Notes under the pieces: generated by a model
Told to the model about the DNA's origin: nothing
Database searches by the model: none
What the model saw: the letters and a program-made list of their open reading frames with translations, nothing else
NCBI GenBank assembly: GCA_903813345.2
Contig: CAIIXF020000012.1
Coordinates: 8,760,432-8,824,431 of the forward strand
Direction of reading: 5' to 3'
From: Owenia fusiformis
Lineage: Eukaryota > Annelida > Polychaeta > Sabellida > Oweniidae
Length of the DNA: 64,000 nt
Part shown: piece by piece, positions 52,701-61,700 of the stretch
How positions within the stretch are numbered: the first letter of the stretch is position 1
Layout of the letters: every line of letters begins with the position of its first letter
Position numbers and translations under genes: made by a program

Positions 52701-55700
52701 TTGAGTAGAACATATAAGGTGGTTTCCAATGCTCAATTGGCTTTATATGATCGTATGTAGGCCACATCTACATACCCCAAGGTTGTTAGGCAATGTAGAC
52801 CAACAAAAATAATCAACTTTGTGTAGTTTTGAATTTCAAACTCGACAGTTTTTCTCTTATTTCATGTTATCCCCGGGCATCAATTTGCAAAGACTACGTT
52901 CTAAATATACATTATTGAATGCATCACCGAATGCGACGCTTACATAAATCGTCCATCCTTTCATTGATACATAGTAGTAGAAAATAATGCACCAACCTTA
53001 GTTTTCTCTTCAATCGCGGCCATTTTATTGGATAAATCAGTGAACGTAGCCATCCAACCTCGTTTTCAGAGGTGGCGTAACCGTCATGTTATAACACCGT
53101 GATTACTATGCATTTTTCAGGATGATTAGACATCACATACTTGAAATACAGTACTTGATGTCCCATATTTGACCCTTTAAAAGATGACTTCACGCTAAAT
53201 AATTGGGTTATAATGTATTTTTCTCACTGAACACCACTTCTACAATGGGGTTGTTTCAATCTCAAGTCTCAAAGCAATCATCACATGAAGTCATTTAAAG
53301 AAATATACTTTAAAACCATTTTTATTTATTTTTTATAATGTCTCTGACCCCCAAACCTACCGCCTGGTAGGGGTGGGGGTCAGAGACTAAAAATCCATGA
53401 AGACCACCCCGAATCCTTGCCCGGAAATCATTTTTCACTAAAATCAAGTGTTTCTACAACTGTGCCAAGAGTGTTGCTTTCCTGAAAAAGATGAACTATA
53501 AAGGGCTAATTTCTGGACATCTGACTTCGCTACTGATGATCTATCAAACAACAGCATCACCATAAATATATAATACTTTACCATTTACACTCCCAGTTGC
53601 ATCCGAAGCGGGCCCTGTATCCGTTGAAGGGGTACTGCCTGTATTCCGATTCCAAACATTCACTCCCGTCCCGCGAGAAAAACCACAAGCGTCGTTAAAT
53701 GAGCAGTAGACGGGTTCTAATAATGTGGAAGAAGACGGATTGAGATTAACTATAAGGTAAAAGAATTCCACGGAAATATTCAGGATTGTGCATAGCCATT
53801 TCTGATAATGCAATACTGTTTTTTTTACAAAACTAGAAGGTAGGATATTAAGAAAACTCTGAAGTTGCTATGGTAACCAGTAAGGTGGGTGATGCTTTAG
53901 TCCATTTCGTTTAATTGGTTAAAATAAAACATGTAGTATATTTAGTACCATTACTCTAAACATGGTCGATTTTATCTACAATAGCTGTAACCTATAATAT
54001 ACAGTATCTAATTATGCTGGCAAATGTGACATTATATATCAATATTTCCCATCTTATCATATTCCATAATGTCACAGAACTGCCCCAAAAATACTTTGTG
54101 TTATCTTGAGAAAGAATCGCCTGATTTTATGAAATCATTAAAGTTATTCAATGAATTTTTGAAATTATGAGAATGTTACTACAAACAATAACGGTGGAAA
54201 CTGCACCTGGACTGTATCTCGTATTTCTTCTTCCCAATGACTTAACATGGGATAACAAAATAGCGATTTTTGAGATTACAAAACGCCATAACTTCCAAAC
54301 CGGAAGTCAGATCGAAATTTGATTTGCATATTTGGATTACTGAGAAATTTCTACATCTTTTTTTATCATTATATTTCTTTATTTCCCATTTAGCATGGAG
54401 TACAAAAATATTAAACATTTAACACAACAGTAAAATTAACCAAGAACGAGAACACAAAAACACATCTAAAAATTTAAGACAATAACAAAAACACAAAAAA
54501 AATCACATCTAAAATATCAATGACAAGTAAGAAAGTATATATTAAAAGATCACAAAAAGTGGTGGAAAGTCACATTTGTAAAAAAAGATTTGCATCACTC
54601 TAGATCTAAAATGGAGTGGTAAGATCAATATTTAAAAGTTTCACAACAGAACACAAGAAAGGTAGTCGAATTGCAAAGACGTTTGAGTTGTCTGTAAAAC
54701 ATAAGCTGGAGAGGCCTTTCATATATAATATGAGATATTATAACATACCTATGATGATGTATAGTGCAAAGTGTACACAAGACAGCGGGCCAATATAAGT
54801 TTTGAAAAGCCCGCGCCCGCTAACTTTCTGATTGGTCAAGGCGCTGACGTCATAACCAATCAATCGAAGATAAAACTGCGCGAGCAATTTTTCTAAACTC
54901 ATTTCAATCATTTTCAAACCATTTGTTTGTCAATTCTATAAGAAAACGGTACTCTCTGACCAGTCTACATCATCATAGGTATGTTATAAATCGTTTATGT
55001 CACTATCGTGGCACATATGCCCTCGGTTCTCAGAGAGCAATGTCCCTCCCAAGGTCGGGCCATATATCACTGAGACCTCGGGCATATATGCCACGATAGT
55101 GACATAACCTCTAAATATAATATAATATAATAATATAATATAATATGATATAATGTAATATTTAGAGGTTATGTCACTATCGTTGCATATATGCCCGATG
55201 TTTTCAGTGATATATGGCCCGACCTTGGGAGGGACATTGATCACTGAGAACCGAGGGCATATGTGCAACTATAGTGACATAAACGATTTATAAAATACCT
55301 ATGATGATCTACTCTGGTCAAAGAGTACCGTTCTCTTATCTAATTGACTAGCAATGGTTCGAAAATGATGATTTATTCCCATTGTTTGTATCTTACGAAT
55401 GTACGAGTCAATTCGACCTAGGCCTAATGTATGACGTAGAAACAGCGCTTGACCAATCAGAAAGTTAGCGGGCGCGGGCTTTTTAAAATTTATATTGGCC
55501 CGCTGTCTTGTGAACAGTTTACACTATACATCATCATAGGTATGTTATATAATATAATATAATATAATATAATGTAATATAATATAATATAATATAATAT
55601 AATGTAAAACAATATAATATAATGTAATGCAATATTATCGTATATAATATAATATAATTAAAAAGTATCCTACTATCTGTGACTTTCATCCCATCTATGG

Positions 55701-58700
55701 CAATATCCCCTGTATTGTCATTTCCTGTAATTCCCTCAAAGACAATATAGTATTGACCAGCAGGTACACGTAACTCCGCTTTTAACCATGATTGACCTTG
55801 AGAACCTATTATTCAAAGAATGAAATGAACGTTTTAAAGACCCTACTTATTGTGTTGCTGATGAATTTCATACTAACACAATTTTTTTCGAGATAACTTC
55901 AGGATTTCATGAGTCGCATAATTTTGGTTATATCGAGCATGAAAATACTCAAGAAAATGTACAACTGCTCAAGAGAGTCGACGCTTTGTTACTACTTATT
56001 TCTACCATATAATGTACTTTACCCGACTTCGTCCATATTTTATCGAGAACACTTTCAGTGCTCATTGTATAAACATTCAAAGTCCCAATACTGTCGCCAT
56101 ACATGTAGTAATAGAACTCCAGCTCTCCGTTGCTAAATTGTACATCAAGTAGGCTAGTCATGATATGTGCACTGTTGCTTTCAAATTGTAGATTTGACGC
56201 TTCAATAATGTAGTAGTAACCTAACAAAGATATCAATGCATACTTGTTGTAGAAAAAATCAAGCGAAAAATGTGTTTGAATTCATGGAGAATCAGATCTA
56301 GCGAGCACGCTTGGCAAATATTGTTTCTATTCTAGAATATTTATGGCTTATTTATAAGTTATTATGTCTGTTTTCTAGAAATAACCAAAATGCATACTTT
56401 ACAATTATATATTATTTTTCCATAATTATGGTTTTCATTATTTCGAAGAATTCATCGTCTCTTATATTTTAACTAAAACCCTAAATAACTAAATAACCAA
56501 TTTATAGCATATCATGGATCTTTTGAGAGCTTTTCAATATTGATATTTTTGACTAATATCATTCCTTGTTATGTCTATTTTCTAGAAAGTTCAAAATGCA
56601 TACTTTCAAAAGTATACTATTCTTGTTCACATTTTGAAAGAAAATGGTCACTGAGAAAACCCAAAACGAACAAATGATAACAATAATGCCATATGCCTGC
56701 TGGCATATTATGAAAGGTTACACAGACTACATGATCGCTTGATCGGTTTAACTACATAATAGTTTACCATTTACATCCCCAAATGCATCTTGAGTGGGTG
56801 CTGTATCAGTCGAGGACGTCGTACTGCCTTTAGTTTGAGTCCATTTGATCTCCTCCAGACCATCAGGAAGACCACACGTGTCATTGTTAAATGAACATAT
56901 AAGCTGCAATCCTATAAGGAAAAGATTTATAAAGTGAAATTGGAACAAGTAGAAAGAGATTTTCACAAAAATTAGTAACTCTTCTCCAGCATCCTCCTAA
57001 ACAGGTGTCCAGAATCCGTACCTCCTTCTTCCCCCTGCTATACAAGCGCCCGATCAAACTGAATCACGTGATCTAATTATGCGCCGATGACGTATACATG
57101 ATTGCTGTCGCAGTGTTGCGACAGCGAATCAAATTGCGAGTTCTTAATCGGGGAAATGCTAACTGCTTATACACCCTTGGTATACGCAGCTAAAGAAAAT
57201 TGACCGGTACGGGTAAAAAGCTGGACCGGTACGGGTTAACGGTTTTATTTGAATTTAAAACAGCCATAACTTGCTCAATATTGACTTCCTCGTGTCTAAT
57301 TTGAAATATATGATGCCTCCCGATGCTTTTAAGTACCCCAATTTTTTACAGATTTTTAAACGGACCAAAACTCTCTAAATGAGCATTTATGCTCTTTTCT
57401 CTCGAGAACGACTGTCTCATTTTCACGATAACTTTTATTTAGTACTTCTAACATATAAGATCTATTTTTCCCTATCAAGGTATGATGTAAATGACATGCT
57501 ATTTACATCTTGTGAGTTTCAATGACGCGCGTTTGATTTTATAAAAAATGCCAAACTTTGTGACAAAGAATTTCATCAGCTATTGCCCCGAACAGGTCCG
57601 TCTTCTCGCTGCAAGCAGATTGCCCCGAACCGGTCCGTCTTCTCGCTGCAAGCAGGATGAAATTCTTTTATGATCTAAATGTTTGTGGTTTATAAAAAAT
57701 GTGATATATTTTAGTTAGAAATACATTAATTGATATATTCATTCAAACAGCACTAGAATGCGGGAAGAAAGAGCAATGGTGACAAAATGCAGACAGAATT
57801 TTCTGTAAGGGTTTCAAACATTTCTGGACACAATCATACATGTAATTCATGTGTACTGTTATTTTTAGTGCTGTATTTATAGATATAATTTCACGTATTA
57901 AAATCATATTTTCCAGCAATGACTTCAAATTCGGAACCACACCCATATCACATTTTCTTCAAAAACTCCAAACATGTGTAAACATTGACCATGTGCATAT
58001 ACTGTAAATTCAGATTTCACGAGCTCTTTCCTATTCGAGTACCGCATACACCCCTGCATGGATTTGAGTTGGATTCGCCTTTTATACGTGAGCCGACACA
58101 CTCGCAAACGCTGATTGGATAAAGATTGCGAGAATCTTTAAAGATTTACTTTCCTGTTATATCTCAAAATCTGCTTGGAACTGTACCATTGGATTTCTAT
58201 GGGAAATATCTCAGAGAAAATTCTAGGGGCTAAGGAATGTACAGTTTACACAATTTAAGAAACTATTGGCATATATGAAACCTATTTAAAACAGCATTTA
58301 GATTATTCAAAAGCGTTTAGGATTATTGATTCCAAGTCATCTGAAGATTGAAAATGAAAATACCTGGGTGTTAATCCATAGATAATCCTTGAAAATGAGA
58401 AATATTTTTGGTGCAATCTTATAGCCAATGGTACAATAACGTTATTTCTTCGGGCAATATAGTGAAATATTGGACCGAGGGCATATTGCCCGCAGAAATG
58501 ACGTTATTAGTATTATTAACACCGTTAATGCCCCGGGCTGAAATAGCAAAAATTATACGCATTGAACGATATCTCATTTTCTCAAAACTCTCCCATTGAA
58601 ATAACACAGGAGGCAAAAATTATTTTCAAAAATGACTTTGAGGCGCTGTAACTTTAGTATTCATCAAATAAACTAAACACTTAGTGTACACAAAAGTTAG

Positions 58701-61700
58701 ACAATTCAATGTTCTATATAAAAATATATTTGCTGAATCCTGATATCCTGATTTCTGATTTGCCCCGAACCATTACCCATTGGATTACATGGGAATGACG
58801 ATTTTCAAAAATTCATCAATTTTCGACCTATTGTAATTGAGGAAAAAAATTGGAGGTATTGGAAATAAAGTGAAATTACGTTTCCATTAATATTTTCATC
58901 GCTGGATAAGTAAATCAAAATTCAAACGTAAAAGAGGCTTTAACACGTACATGTAGTTCAATGGGGGAGCTAAGGTTGCCAAACTTATGAAGGGGAGTGT
59001 AATAATAGAATGTTTTAAAGTGTATCGATGTTTTTTTTAATGAAAAACATAAGTGAAATGCATGAAAAAACTCAAAAAATTCATTCTACAAACAACTCCC
59101 GGACCTTTATTGAACCAAACTTGTTGATTTTGTTGAGTTGCGGAAGAGAGCGTTGGTACATGCAAGTGATAACATAAATAAAGATATATACCAAATGTCT
59201 TCCACATGCTATCCTCAGTAGATCTCGTGTCGCCATCTATCGAATTATTGCAGTTGATGGGATTTGAGCATGTTATGGTAGCCCCTGATGATAGTTTTGC
59301 AACATCCGCATAAACGCGATTTTCTGTAATTAACATACACACGAACCTTTAAGTTTCTTCTCATTTCCTTGTCGTTGTCTATAGTATCTTGCCAAAACAG
59401 AATCATACATATTATAATAGGCGTACATATTGAATACAATGTTCTTGGATATTCAATAAGAAGTGAGTATAAAAGGCATATCTAGGTCGAATTTACAATT
59501 TAATATTTTATGCTCGTTTGGTACTGGACTACTGTAGAACTGTGGTCTGATATGATTAATAGATTATCAACCAATAATTCACATTTTTACGTTTTGCATT
59601 TAACCTAACCTGTAGATTGAAACAGTTTTTTTAAATCATTTAGATTTTGATGCGAAATTTGTATGGTGCATGTAGATCAAGATAGAATGTGTTTGAAATT
59701 ACAGTTAATTTGATAATTTACCATTGAATCCGGAATTTTTTTTTTATTTCAAAGAAAAAACATGTTGCTTTAAACGATCTCCTTCATTTCTTATTAAGCA
59801 CGCACCTTAAACTTATAAAACTTTGAATACTTTAAAACACAACATAACAAGGCCTCTTGGAAAAGTTAAATGAAAACAATACAAATTACATTTTGTTTAT
59901 TTTTATCTATTTCTATAAAGACTTCAAAGTTCTATATTGCATCCTGACAAACTAGATAAATTGTTTCAGCTTGAATGTACAGTACTTTCGTTGTTCCGCA
60001 ACACAACGTGCAAATGTTTTATAATGTTCCAATGTGTTTTATCATGAAATATAAGCTATAAACTTGAAAGAAAGAACTCACCCTCCATTCTAAATCCAGT
60101 GTCGTATATGATATTTCTAAAGCTTGCTCCGCACGTCTGTGTGAAATAAAACATTCTGATTGGTTAGACCATGTCTCATGACTTATATGGTGTATTCTGA
60201 TTGGTCGAGTCATTTTAAATAATCTTGCTCATTCAGGTACTCACCCTCCATTCTAAATCCAGTGTCGTATATGATATTTCTAAAGCTTGCTCCGCACGTC
60301 TGTGTGAAATAAAACATTCTGATTAGTTAGACCATGTCTCATGACTTATATGGTGTATTCTGATTGGTCGAGTCATTTTAAATAATCTTGCTCATTCAGG
60401 TACTCACCCTCCATTCTAAATCCAGTGTCGTATATGATATTTCTAAAGCTTGCTCCGCACGTCTGTGTGAAATAAAACATTCTGATTGGTTAGACCATGT
60501 CTCATGACTTATATGGTGTATTCTGATTGGTCGAGTCATTTTAAATAATCTTGCTCATTCAGGTACTCACCCTCCATTCTAAATCCAGTGTCGTATATGA
60601 TATTTCTAAAGCTTGCTCCGCACGTCTGTGTGAAATAAAACATTCTGATTGGTTAGACCATGTCTCATGACTTATATGGTGTATTCTGATTGGTCGAGTC
60701 ATTTTAAATAATCTTGCTCATTCAGGTACTCACCCTCCATTCTAAATCCAGTGTCGTATATGATATTTCTAAAGCTTGCTCCGCACGTCTGTGTGTTTCC
60801 CTCAGCGGCACACATTATGTTACATTCAGAATCCGCAACCTCTCCATGTTTCCCGTATGAATTTCCGCACCAGCAAGTATTTGCATCTTGGTTCCCTTCA
60901 ATTAGAAAGCAATACATGTGTAGACTTACGAACTGATATCTTCTCATTCATAATATCTACAGTATCTATAATTAATACATGGACGAAAATATAAAAGCGA
61001 CACTAACTGCAATTCCATAAAATACATGATTTTATGAAAAAATCTATAAATCTAATTTCTGACCTATAAGAAGTTTCAGACGTGAATTTAAATTCTAAAA
61101 TAATAAACGATTTCAACAATGTCCTCTCAGGGATCTCAATTAAGTAATATTAAATTAGATATGGCAGACTTTATCAAACAACACAACCCATGCAAAGATA
61201 CAAAAGCGTTAAATAATCACGAATATATATTAGAGGGGGTAAGACAAAAGCACTTGGGATCAACTAGAAAAACGATCATACTAATCTACGCAGTTATTAA
61301 ATATTTATTAATATAAATTATAGATTCCACATATTTCTGCTGCTTTCAAAAGTGTTCACAATTTGTTTTTTAGTTCCCTTTTCTCCAGGGAGAAGTCTTG
61401 TTTGGATGCACTTTTGTGCTTCAAATACATTTTATTTCAGGTTCTATATATTGAACTGCACATCGATTTGAGTAAAAAAAATTCTTGTATTGAATGCCAA
61501 TGCCATCATTGTATACCAAATAATTGTTTTGTATTGATGTTACATCGCATTGAACATTGTCATGCAAATGCTGCACTTATGCCGGATAAACCATGTATAC
61601 AATCACTTCACTGTCGGTCACTCCTAGGATCGATGAAGGTCACGAAGTCAATCTAATAACTTTCTCTTATACTGCATAACATACAAGCGTCATGCGCAAA

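Noticed and set aside
54984-55268. 94-codon open frame on the minus strand
   Set aside because: It runs across the centre of a palindrome, and its two halves are inverted translations of the same DNA.
60019-60213. Minus-strand open frame containing ALEISYTTLDLEWR
   Set aside because: Out-of-frame reading of the duplicated WSC exon segment, not a separate gene.
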